DNA of 64,000 nucleotides from Lates calcarifer (Eukaryota; Chordata; Actinopteri; Centropomidae). Each line of letters starts with the position of its first letter. Within the stretch, counting starts at the first letter, position 1. The stretch lies in NCBI RefSeq assembly GCF_001640805.2, contig NC_066850.1, positions 14,078,157-14,142,156 on the forward strand, in the 5' to 3' direction. The notes below the pieces were generated by a model that worked only from the letters and a program-made list of their open reading frames with translations, was not told the origin of the DNA and did not search any database. The position numbers were made by a program, and so were the translations under genes. Below, one piece after another: positions 14,061-64,000 of the stretch.

Positions 14061-16240
14061 TCTGCTCTGAGCAGAGAGACAGGAGTGTTAGAGGAAGTAT
14101 TTAGACTTTTCACTTAAGTCAGAAGTAGGAATGACCGTAATGTAAAAATACTTCATTTACAAGTTTAGGTCCTGCATTCAGAATCCTACTTATGTAAACA
14201 TACAGGCAAAGTACACTTTATGCAGAAAAATGCCCCCTATGAGTGGTGTGAACTATTTTATATACAGTTTGGTAGTGTAGTTGAGTGGTTACCAACCTAA
14301 AGTTCAGGCTCCTACAGAGGGTCATATGAGATAGGAGAGAAGAAACAAAGCTCTGATACACAAATTTATACAAATTATCACACACTTAGCTTTTTTGTGA
14401 ATTGTTGAAGTATTTCACCTTGTTAGGCCTTGAAAAAGTATTTAAATGACACCATTTAATTTAAGAGGTTTAGGGGAGGAAATACATTATTATTGGACCT
14501 GCTAACAACTTCATAGACATCGGAAACAAGGGGCGCTGACCAGATACAGATTTTGTTTTTCAGATTTCAGTTTTCTGTGTGGTCATAGGCTAAAACCAAG
14601 CCAATGCAGTATATTTTTTGTTGCTTTTTTTATCTTGTGTTCTTTAAATGTGAAGTAAAAGTAATTAGTATAATTGATATACTTAAAGTCTAAGTACCTC
14701 AAAAATGTAACTCTTACAACTAAGACACATAAGTGCTGTAATAAGACAAGCAAATAATGCACCTTTAGCATTTGGAGTCTTACAGTTGTTTAATGCTGAG
14801 CTGCGCTTTGGACGCAGAAATGTTCTAACAGGTTAAAGGTCAGCATGTGGAGCCTCTGGTTTTCTGCTTATGTGATGATAAACTAAAGGTCAAGAGAAAA
14901 GGTAAGAAATAAGGAACCTAATGTTAAGAAGCCAAGTGCTACTTCTTTAGGAGCACTTCACAGGTTTTATACATAAAGGTCAGTTTACACGAATATCTCT
15001 CACCTTTTGAAAACAGTTGTATAATATCGTCTGAGGCGCTTCAGGGAGATTTTTTTTTTTTTTTTTTTTTTTGAGTTTGAAAAAAATACCCCTGATTATG
15101 TCATATTTTATTAGTCTGTTGCTTCTGAAGCTTTGGTCTGGCCTCTGCCATTTACAGTTTCCTCTCAACCATTTGCATGTTGTTCCTTGAAAACTTGTAG
15201 AAAATGAACTACAGTAAGGACATTAGCACTGCTGTGCTGTACACACTTTCTGCTGTGTAGTTTAACTACAGTCTATTCGTGTTGTCCTCCGCCCACTAGA
15301 TCATCCCAACATTGTGTGCCAGACGTGTAAACTGTCAGCATGTCCAATTCCTTTTGTTCCCATTTCACTTGGCAAATTAAAGCCCTGTATGTTAGTGGCA
15401 GGTGGAGGAGGAGGAGGAGGAGGAGGAGGGAGGAGGAAGAATACGGATCAGGTCGTCTGAAGCTGCTGCCCCTGTGTCACTGTATTACATCATCAGAGGA
15501 CTCGCACCATTATTTGCATCAGGTGCGCTGACATTAGTCTCAACACGGAGGTCATATCAGTGGATCACTATTAGAATTACTTGACTTTTGACAGCAGTTT
15601 GGTCGTTGTACTCACAGAATATCTACTGGTTATCATCCTGCCACACCTACTACCAGTGACACCAACACATAATATGTATCTCTACAAACAATACAGCATT
15701 AGCTCTGGTCATTGTTGAGTTTGTGATAATCTTACCGTCCATAGACTAATACAAAATACTAGTAAAGTACTAGTGAAGACTTAAATAATCCAATTCTAAT
15801 GTCAACTTTATTAACTTCTACTGACCTCATAAAACAGACTGAATTGATTGTAAAGTTACACGACACAACTGGAAAAAACTGATTTTAGATTTTGCAATGT
15901 ACAGATATTGCCTGTAAAATAAGACAGAAAAATTACTGTAAATAGGTGAACTGGAAGCAAGTATTTCTGATAGTAGTAAAAAAAAAAAAAAGTTCATCTG
16001 TTAATCTGCTTTAGAAATATATTTTAGGATTGGTTACAGCCATAATTGAATATATCTGCACTTCTCTGTGGGAGAGGGAGTTTTTTTGTTTTTTTTAAAG
16101 ACCTATACGTCGTGTAGGTCGTAATTGTATAAGCCTTGATTGGATATTGATGCAGCCTTGATGGTTCACAAATAAAAGCCTTGCAGTGCATTTCTGCTGC
16201 TTGGCTGTGCGCACTCACTTGCAAGGGAAAACTCTTAAAA
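14061..16240. other. Intergenic with simple repeats
   Basis: AT-rich, with a T run at 15,051-15,072, a GGA run at 15,402-15,430 and an A run near 15,979. No gene seen. Confidence 0.6.
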
Positions 16241-16303
16241 GCCCCCCAAAGAGAGAGAGAGAGGTCAGAAAATGACCGTCGTGGTCGCTTGAGTGGCTCT
16301 TAC

Positions 16304-16785
16304 CTGTAATTGTCCCACTCCCTTCCCGCACCTTAACGCCCTTTTTTAAACCATTGGTGGGGCCGCTGCTACAATCCAGTGGTGAGTCTGTGATGTGGAG
16401 ACATTTGCGTCCTGGAGCGGGGAAAATTCACAAAGAAACGGTGGCTTTTTCTTTTTCCCGGATGAAATCAAGCAGCCTTTTCAAATTCAGACACGATTAT
16501 TTTTTTTACGCGGGCAGCGTGGGCATCTCATCCGCCGCACAGCCGAGATCCTCCTGCATCCAAACCTGCTCCGATAGTCCAGAACCAAACAGAAGCCTAT
16601 TAAATTCAGGCGGATAATAAGCGTTAATTGCGTCCTGTTCAGTGCGCTCTGGTGGATGACAGTCCCCCACGGGATCAGGTCACACACTGACAATGAATAT
16701 ATGAAATTCTTAAAGAGAGGCTCGGTCCTCATCAATCACTTCAGCCTCCAGTCTTTGCTCCGCCGCGTCTCTCCCCAGTCTGACA
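16304..16785 (-). ncRNA. Candidate 5' non-coding first exon of an unidentified minus-strand transcript
   Basis: A CpG-dense block at 16,240-16,870 stands out from AT-rich flanks. On the minus strand it has a TATA-like TCCATAAAAG (16,807-16,816), leaving room for a start near 16,780, and a good donor ATTACAG|GTAAGAG at 16,304/16,303. Frames inside are short and unconvincing, so I read it as a 5' UTR exon or a non-coding RNA. No downstream exon was found in 1-16,300; the rest of the gene may lie outside the window. The plus strand has a weaker donor (CAGTG|GTGAGT near 16,383), so orientation is not certain. Confidence 0.35.
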
Positions 16786-16806
16786 GCTTAGCTCTGTGCG
16801 CACTAA

Positions 16807-16816
16807 CTTTTATGGA
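16807..16816 (-). promoter_or_regulatory. TATA-like box of the 16.8-kb CpG-rich promoter
   Basis: TCCATAAAAG on the minus strand, flanked upstream by CpG-rich sequence. Confidence 0.3.
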
Positions 16817-17494
16817 GACTCCGGAGCGCACGGCGCACCGGCACTACCTCTCCAGTAGCGTTACAGTAATCTGATTACCCTCGTGGATTTGTTACATCTG
16901 AATGTCACAGTGACTGATCCGAAAAGAATGATTGTTCCCACATCCAAATGAACATGCTTAGATATGGAAAGACGTAACAAACTAATGGTATGATGTCTTC
17001 ATTATACTACACAACTCACATAGCAATGGTTGGCAGAAAAATTATTCTGAATCTGACATTGGAAATAAATTACAGATATAGAGAGTGTAACGCAAAGCTA
17101 TTGTAACATATTTGCTAGGGTGCATTTAGTGACACATTAATGTTGAATAGTCAGTGAAAGGTTGGATTCTTTAATAGAGCTCAATCGTTTCCCGTATAGA
17201 TATCAATAACCACCAAATTATAGAAATCCACACATATGCGATACCTAGTTCCATCCTCTACCAGTCCTGACAACCCTATGAGCTGTAACCACAATTTAGT
17301 AATTGGTAAAGGCGTGGAGCCTGTCTGATGAACTGTTGAACTGTGTGAAAGAGCCACAGGAAGACCTCGTCCATAAAAGTTGTACACTAGTGCCATCATG
17401 CGGCCATTTTGGGTATTTCAGCAAACATCAGTGAGAAACAGGAAACGCTGGACAAAAACGTGATCTTTAACTGAGTATATCCACACTATGAGGA

Positions 17495-17764
17495 TACAGT
17501 TTGATCAAAAATGTTTATTCCATGATGAAAACATTCCTGTCACACACGCGCACACACACAATTTCTTTCTTTTCTTTTCTTTTTCTTTCTTTTTTTTTTT
17601 TTTTTACAAAATTTTGTAGTATAATGCATGTGAGGAGACAAAAAATCATAAAAGTGATATAAGCACAAAGTGATTGGCTTTTGCAGTTCATTCAGGAATA
17701 AAAGGGAGCACTTAGAAAGTCCTTTCAGCTCTGTCCATCAGGAAAATCAAAACAACTGATGCAG

Positions 17765-17795
<31 letters not shown>

Positions 17796-17990
17796 ACTTC
17801 AGGAAATGATCATCCTAAGGCAATCATAGGAGAGACCAGATTTGACATCTCTCCATTTAGGACTGATACGAGCCAACGTCCACACACTCCAGATTCAACA
17901 TCGATTGTTCAAGCTGCGTCTGAAAGGCATCAGCGGCTGTAGTAGTAGTAAATAGTTCGTAGACTTTTTTTTTCTTCTTCCTAGAATGCC
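17495..17990 (-). other. etv6: Probable etv6 3' UTR
   Basis: Non-coding sequence follows the stop codon. The first AATAAA on the minus strand is at 17514-17519 (TTTATT on the plus strand), so a UTR of roughly 490 nt is possible. It contains a CA-type run and a long A tract in sense orientation near 17,570-17,605. Human ETV6 uses a much longer 3' UTR, so a distal site further left is also possible. Confidence 0.55.
17514..17519 (-). terminator. Candidate etv6 polyadenylation signal AATAAA
   Basis: A perfect AATAAA hexamer on the minus strand about 475 nt beyond the stop codon. It is the first canonical one found; no transcript evidence is available. Confidence 0.5.
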
Positions 17991-45464
<27,474 letters not shown>

Positions 45465-45781
45465 TATCTCCAGTCAACTTCTCTCCTTCCACTTTTTCCG
45501 TTTAGCTCTCTTCTTTATCTCCTTTTTTCCTCATAAAAACCCGCACGGCAGCAGCAGCAGAAGCGGCAGCTAGACTGCTCGGCTTGTTACTGTGGGAGAA
45601 GTTGTTTTTTCTCATGTAGCCCGCTTTTTTCCTTTTTATCTGCTGGCCAGCTCCATAGCGAGCGGCTGTCGGTGTGAAAACTTCTTTTGTCTGCGAGTGT
45701 TTTCCCTTCACATGTCGGCAGCGCGCTGGTTAATAATCCCTTCCTGGAAGAGCAAGACTGAAGAGAGAGAGAGCGACGGAC

Positions 45782-45855
<74 letters not shown>

Positions 45856-45960
45856 GATCTGGATGTGTGTAAAACGGCGAAATGACGTGAATTCCCAGCA
45901 TTGAGCCTTGCCCCCTTTTAAAGGGAAACCCAAAGCAGGAAATCGCAGCAGGTCGCGTTG
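45465..45960 (-). promoter_or_regulatory. etv6: etv6 5' UTR and CpG-rich promoter region
   Basis: The sequence around and upstream of the start codon is CpG-rich compared with its AT-rich surroundings, and a CpG-rich zone continues into intron 1 (about 45,020-45,430, including TTACGTCA near 45,104). No TATA box was seen. A 69-nt TC run on the plus strand, GA in etv6 sense, lies at 45,784-45,852, 320-390 bp upstream of the ATG and probably in the promoter or 5' UTR. The transcription start cannot be fixed from sequence. Confidence 0.6.
45784..45852. repeat. (TC)n microsatellite upstream of etv6
   Basis: About 34 uninterrupted CT dinucleotides. In etv6 orientation it is a GA tract close to the start of the gene, the sort of sequence bound by GAGA-type factors. 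Confidence 0.98.
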
Positions 45961-47120
45961 CAGACACAGCTACACACTGACAGATACACTTGTCAGATTC
46001 AAACTGGTTTTCTATTTATGTATTTTTTCAATCAAAGCGTAATGCAGATGCGGTTACACAACAGGCTAAACTGCCGTGCTTTAATTAGACAGCCTGTGGT
46101 GCAAAATGCAGCAGCAAAAGTGTAACTCATTAAAGGAGACAGGGAGGAATATCAGCTTATATGATATAGAGACTTCATATCAGATGTATTATTGCTCAAT
46201 TAATACTTACTTTATAATTGAAATAATAAAATATTGCCTAAGCTTTCATTGTTTCAAAACCAAATACCACACAGTATGAAAAGGTCACTGGTAAAGTCAC
46301 CTTCACTTAAGAAATGGAACATGAAACCTATAATACAAAAGGCATGGGCTATTAAAGGAACACCATAAGAAACAAAAAATAAGATTACACAAATAGTACA
46401 TGAGAGAAGTGAATACTAAGCTGGGACCAGACACTCTGTGTCTGTCTACATACTGTGTAATTATTAGCATGTTAGGATTCAAATGTAATAGGCCTGAATA
46501 TCTAAATGAATACTGCACTGGCAAAAAATTTAAAGCTGCGCCAATGAATATTTTTTCATTAACAATGAATGAAATAACTGTGTGCAATATGAAAGTTGTT
46601 TCTCATAGTGATAAACCTGCAGTGAATTTTCTCCACTTTGCAGTTACCCTCAGCTATGAAACATTTTAGCCTCTTTTAGCTAATTGTTTTGATTTAACAG
46701 CTTGTAACCTTACTGTTTTTGTTTGGCCACACCGCATCTATCAACCTTGTTTTTTCTTAATCGCACCATGCGTCTATTTTCAGTGCAAAAGCTCTGATAA
46801 ACCCACGGCACATTACCAACCAAGCATGAATAATTATGCTGCTCTGTTCTGTATATGTAAATAGGCAATGGCTTACTACCTATAAATACTTTATTAGTTG
46901 ATAATATGTTTTATTTACAACTTGTTCCTGGATTGGCCCAAAAAAAAGATTAATACTGCTTTAAATTGACTTGATGCACAGTTAGCCCTTTGCACAAACT
47001 CATCTCCATTGAAACTTAACTGGCTCAAGCAGTATTAACTAACCTAGCATACAGGTGGGTGACAAATGAAAGTGAAAAATAGAAAGGCACTGAGAGAGCA
47101 CAGAACTCCGCCAGTGTCAG
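45961..47120. other. Spacer between the divergent genes, no feature seen
   Basis: AT-rich. Only short open frames with random composition were found. Confidence 0.55.
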
Positions 47121-47124
47121 TTTA

Positions 47125-47280
47125 CAGTAAATTAGCCCCAAAATTTAAAGGGTTCTTCCCTGGTCCATGCCCATTCCCTCCACCAAGGTTGGTGCAAATT
47201 GGTTCAGTCATTTTTGTGTAATCCTGCTGACAAATAAACAGACACAGGTGAAAAAATAACCTCCTTGGTGGAGGTGAAAA
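47125..47280 (-). repeat. Dispersed repeat of the GATTACACAAAAATGACTGAACC type
   Basis: In minus orientation it reads TATTTGTCAGCAGGATTACA, then TGAACCAATTTGCACCAACC, TTGGTGGAGGGAATGGGC and AAGAACCCTTTAAATTTTGG. I recall very similar sequence as a repeat found across many animal genomes. It directly abuts the Tc1/mariner remnant. Confidence 0.6.
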
Positions 47281-47284
47281 CAAT

Positions 47285-47690
47285 GCAGTGTTTGGATCAA
47301 CACATGCCTCCAGAACAGCTTTAATTTTCCTTATACATTGATGATCACCAATCTTCCAACAGATATTCCACTTGTGGTGTTTTGCTAATGGCAGCAGTGA
47401 ACGCTGTCTAATGTGTTGATCCAAAGTCTCCCATGGGTGTTCAATTGTTCTTAGATCTGGTAATAGTGAAGGCCATAGCATCAGACTTTATAGTGACTCC
47501 TCATGCCATATGGAAGCATCAGACAGATGACGAAGGTTACTGGACTCAAACTGAACACCTTAGATTGCTGGACCATGAGAATGCCCCATGAAGTCATACC
47601 TAACTGGCTGGCCTCCATATCAGAATTGACTGTGAATCTTTCTTTACAACACAAAACAGGAAGAGAAAGAATACTGCTCTTCCAAGGCAA
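47285..47690 (-). pseudogene. Tc1/mariner-type transposase remnant
   Basis: The minus frame reads MLWPSLLPDLRTIEHPWETL, which lines up with the (W)PSQSPDLNPIEHLW block that precedes the last catalytic acidic residue in Tc1/mariner transposases. Upstream, in another frame, are decayed pieces of the preceding region. Stops and frameshifts make it inactive, and no terminal inverted repeats were found. Confidence 0.7.
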
Positions 47691-48100
47691 TGAAACCTAA
47701 AGCTTCAGGGTTTCTGGTGGCAGCAGATGGTGGAAGGAGTGAAAGGCGAAAAGAATTATGGAAAAATCACTTCCAACATGTATATTCTCCTTAAGGAGAG
47801 GGAGGGGGACAGGAAGCAATGAGGCTGATGGGAAATGTGCTCCAAGTTAATGAGCAAATGCAGATGAGTGAAGCTTAGGGATGATAAATTTATCCTGATG
47901 CTTTGGGGGACTGAGGACTGGTAAATAATTGTACTAGCATGTTTTATGTTATTTTATTTATTTATTTACAAAATTTAATTAGAGCTAGTCAATGTCCTGT
48001 CAAAAACTACAGGCCCATTTTTAATATGCAGTGCTCCATTTAGAGTAACATGTAAGTATTTGTATAAGTTATTGTGTATTTTTGAGCTTGAAAATAAAAA

Positions 48101-48102
<2 letters not shown>

Positions 48103-48150
<48 letters not shown>
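48103..48150. repeat. (TA)n microsatellite
   Basis: About 24 uninterrupted AT units, 0.72-0.77 kb upstream of the PARP12-type start codon. Confidence 0.97.
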
Positions 48151-48153
<3 letters not shown>

Positions 48154-48362
48154 GCTGGAATAGGAATAGGAATTAAATGTAGTGTTTTCACTAAAGCTTG
48201 ATAAACTGTAGGCAGGAACTGTTCTGTCTTTGAAGTAGGCAGGTTTATTTAGCTGGTGGGATTGACTGATTGCATTAATGGGATTACAGTAATCAGATTT
48301 AAAAAGTGATGAATGGAATCTTACACACCTACTGTAAAAACATAGGAATCAGGCACTTTGAG

Positions 48363-48376
48363 AGAAAAGTGAAAGG
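48363..48376 (+). promoter_or_regulatory. IRF/PRDI-like site
   Basis: AGAAAAGTGAAAGG is close to PRDI-type IRF sites (AAGTGAAAG core), about 500 bp upstream of the ATG. It is weaker than the ISRE at 48,741. Confidence 0.35.
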
Positions 48377-48612
48377 AGGGAATGAAACCACATTATTTAT
48401 GCTTAATTATTTCCCAAGTATGATACTTTAATCAGTTTCTACTGACTTTCCAATAAAAAGTGTTCCTATAACAATAAAATTTGATTTGATTATATATTTG
48501 CCTGTACTTAATGGCTTTACAGAGAATTGCCATTTTAAACATGTCTTTAAGTAGGACGTATTTAGAATATCTGTTTTTAAAAAATCCCACCGTGTCAACT
48601 ATAAAGCAGAGG

Positions 48613-48622
48613 GGAAATTTCC
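48613..48622. promoter_or_regulatory. kappaB-like site upstream of the PARP12-type gene
   Basis: GGAAATTTCC fits the general kappaB pattern GGRNNNYYCC and is palindromic, about 250 bp upstream of the ATG. Confidence 0.4.
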
Positions 48623-48740
48623 TCTGTCCTCATATGAAAAACAGCTTGGTATGAGGTCATATAACCAATGACTGTAACACGGTGATGCCCCCAAGCGGTG
48701 AATGGCAGCGTTACAGCATCAATCCAGCTAAATACAGTTA

Positions 48741-48753
48741 AGTTTCGGTTTCT
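48741..48753 (+). promoter_or_regulatory. Interferon-stimulated response element (ISRE)
   Basis: AGTTTCGGTTTCT matches AGTTTCNNTTTCN with no mismatch. It ends 118 bp before the start codon, the usual place in interferon-stimulated genes. By family knowledge PARP12 and ZAP are interferon-induced, which fits. Confidence 0.75.
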
Positions 48754-48870
48754 AATCATCAGAAATGATACCGAGCTTTCCGTCTTCCTTTCTCTCCCAA
48801 GTCCACTGGTCACTTATCAGCTGCTGTCTTCCATGCGGTGAAGGGAAACACAGGAAGAGCGTTAAAAATA

Positions 48871-61945
<13,075 letters not shown>

Positions 61946-62985
61946 GTGCTTTGAATAATTGGGTGAATAGATTAAATATAGCAATATGCATTTAAGTGTA
62001 TTAAAAGTGTTTATTTATGTGGAAGACCAAACAACACAAAAATTATTGATCATACAGATAAGAAGTTTAGAGGAAAAAACTCTTAAATATTTTTCCTGAA
62101 AATCAGCTAAATAAACTGTCTTTCCACTGCTGTTATGGAAATATCAGAAGGTGGTTCATTGAGGAAAACTGCTGGTGGCACTAATTCTTCAATTAGGTGC
62201 CATTAAACTATTGCAAAAGAAGAAGACACAATCAGATGGTGTAGTTCAAAAAGCACCAGTGAAACTTCACGCTTAAAGGAAAACCACTTTGAAAACATGT
62301 TGTCACACTTCTGTTTGTTATGGATTTGATTTGAAGAGGGTTAGACTCTCCTCATGGCTCCACACAGTTCTGATGTTTTCATCTGCCACTGTTTTTTGTT
62401 GCCTGGATGTTTTAGTCACAGGCTTTGTGTACATCATGATTTATCCACATCTCTTTCAATTGCACTATTTTCTTTTTATCATTACAACTTTTCCATCTCA
62501 GTCATGTGTAAAAATGTTTTTGCATTTCCACACACATACATGTGTTACATATTGATTTAAAACAGTGTCAGTGTCATAAAAACTGGCAGTTGATGAAATG
62601 TATCACCAAGATGAGTGGAATTTTATACATCAGAATCCCACTGAAATACTCAAGTTAAATCAGATTAAGTGATTATTGCGTGAAGCAATGCTGCTGTTTA
62701 GTGCCCCAACCAGTAGGGGTGACAAAATCCCTTTTGGACATTCAAAAACAAGCGGTCAAATTAATGGCTTCATTGATTGACTTTTGTTTCACTTACTGTC
62801 TAGGGTGTACAGATACAGATTATTTAAATCACCACTTACAGATTTTGTGTTGAGAGTTTCGGGTTTGTCGTTTTGCCTGACATTATGATTCCACTACAAC
62901 TGAAAATCATGCCTTTGTCCAGATTGTTATACTGTTCACACTATTGATTTTGTGCATTGAAAATAAATGTAATATTCATGTTAAC
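61946..62985 (+). other. PARP12-type 3' UTR
   Basis: Non-coding sequence after the TAG. Polyadenylation hexamers AATAAA are at 62,110-62,115 and 62,962-62,967, so UTRs of about 190 nt and 1.04 kb are possible. ATTTA motifs are present at about 61,999, 62,011 and 62,822, and could mark an unstable, induced mRNA. Confidence 0.6.
62962..62967 (+). terminator. Candidate distal polyadenylation signal AATAAA
   Basis: Canonical hexamer followed by T-rich sequence with TGTT. A proximal one is at 62,110-62,115. Confidence 0.45.
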
Positions 62986-62989
62986 TGCA

Positions 62990-64000
62990 GAGTTTTATTT
63001 TCAGGTTTACTTTACATGACAGCGTTGTGTACTGTTAGCTATAGCTGGATTTCTTTCTCTCTGACTTTCTCTGTCTGACTCATAAGTGAATTGAAAATGC
63101 CACCAGCGGTTGTGTTGGGCCTCTTAGTGAAATGAGGCAAGTCATGAAAAATGATCAATATGGCTGCCAGTGCTTCCTGTGACATTAGACATTAAGCCTG
63201 CAAATCACCCCCCTCCCCTCAACACACACACAAACACACATACGTACACTAGCAACCACCTCCTGTTGTGTTTCCTGAGGAGCTGCAGTGTGAATGTGAA
63301 TATGTTTGCATGTTAAGATGGGATTTCACTGTATTTATGCACCTTGATTTCTTCCACTGGTGATGACTAGACTCTGTCATTTATACCATTGTATATTATG
63401 CATTAATTTGTTCTAAACCTGCAGCATTTCTCTATTCCATGTTAAACTGCTGTTTTTTACTATGTATGGGCACAGTTAAAAGATCATCACACCTCAGTCC
63501 AGACATTTAAATAATCCTAATGTAAAAAATCACTGAAAGAAACTGGTTTGCCTTGAACCAATTAAATTTTGAGAGTGCTGGTCTTTTTTTTTTTTTTTAA
63601 TTAACAGTGGATCAAACTCTAAATGTACTCTGGCAGGTGTAGTGACAAACCAACAGAAAATTATCACATCCTGTTCTCAATTTATAGAATCCTCTGTCAT
63701 TTCAAAGTAAAGTGGTGTTTTAATTTAGATTTTTGAACAATTTGCACTACATTTAATGTGAGAGGATTCACAGGCACAGTTCGATACCAGTCTATTTTCC
63801 TTAGGATCCTCTGATGTATTGTAAGGGCCCTAATCGAGAACTTATACTCCCCTCTGGTTCAAAACACATAGATGTTTTTCTGTGCTGACAAGACAAACAG
63901 CTTTGACTGTACAGCAGATTACGAAGAGACTATTCCCAGGGTGAAAATGGATTTGTCTGTCACTACGACTGCATCCATTTCTCCACCACTCGTGCTTCAT
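62990..64000. other. Intergenic, no gene seen
   Basis: AT-rich, with a short CA-type tract near 63,222-63,240 and a T run near 63,585-63,598. No exon supported. Confidence 0.55.

Noticed and set aside
16487..16735. 82-codon minus-strand frame inside the CpG-rich block
   Set aside because: No family resemblance and it stops before the predicted donor; more likely 5' UTR.
45592..45885. Plus-strand frame upstream of etv6 containing a Ser-Leu run
   Set aside because: The run is a translation of the TC microsatellite.
48838..48870. Upstream extension of the PARP12-type start to a GTG codon
   Set aside because: There is no ATG in the extension. ATG 48,871 has a good context and aligns with the PARP12/ZAP N-terminus.

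Overview
The window looks like nuclear DNA of a teleost fish, probably a percomorph. Both genes are vertebrate genes split by GT-AG introns. Introns and flanks carry repeat types that I associate with bony fish: a foldback MITE built around GCTAAGCTA-rich arms, a tRNA-derived SINE tail, Tc1/mariner and L1 remnants, and long CA, TA and TC microsatellites. There are no operons, CRISPR arrays, tRNA or rRNA genes.

Layout. 1-17,490 has no coding sequence I can support; it holds repeat copies, a few GC-balanced tracts that could be conserved non-coding elements, and at 16,304-16,785 a CpG-rich candidate first exon on the minus strand with a TATA-like box. 17,495-45,464 is etv6 (TEL) on the minus strand. 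Its complete coding sequence was assembled from eight exons in consistent phase (1,428 nt, 475 aa) with a pointed/SAM domain, a long linker carrying a polyglutamine run, and an ETS domain. 45,465-48,870 is the spacer between two head-to-head genes: the CpG-rich etv6 5' end, a Tc1/mariner remnant, and an interferon-type promoter. 48,871-61,945 is a PARP12-type gene on the plus strand, assembled from twelve exons (2,850 nt, 949 aa): ZAP-like N-terminus, five CCCH fingers, WWE domains and a mono-ADP-ribosyltransferase domain with an H-Y-I triad. 61,946-64,000 is its 3' UTR and intergenic sequence.

The most unusual content is in the PARP12-type gene. It keeps an apparently active catalytic triad and also ends in a CaaX box (CVIA), a feature known from the catalytically dead long isoform of the paralogue ZAP (ZC3HAV1, ending CVIS). 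Between catalytic domain and CaaX box lies a tail of 13-residue Ser/Thr/Pro repeats. The N-terminal linker contains a run of Arg-Gly-Asn repeats whose DNA is eight GGGG tracts at an exact 9-nt pitch, lying inside a larger in-exon duplication. A textbook ISRE sits 119-130 bp and a kappaB-like site about 250 bp upstream of the ATG, so the gene is probably interferon-inducible. The two genes are not obviously in one pathway; etv6 is a transcriptional repressor and the PARP12-type gene is an innate immune effector. Function statements rest on family knowledge; exon boundaries were read by eye from splice sites and phase and have not been checked against transcripts.
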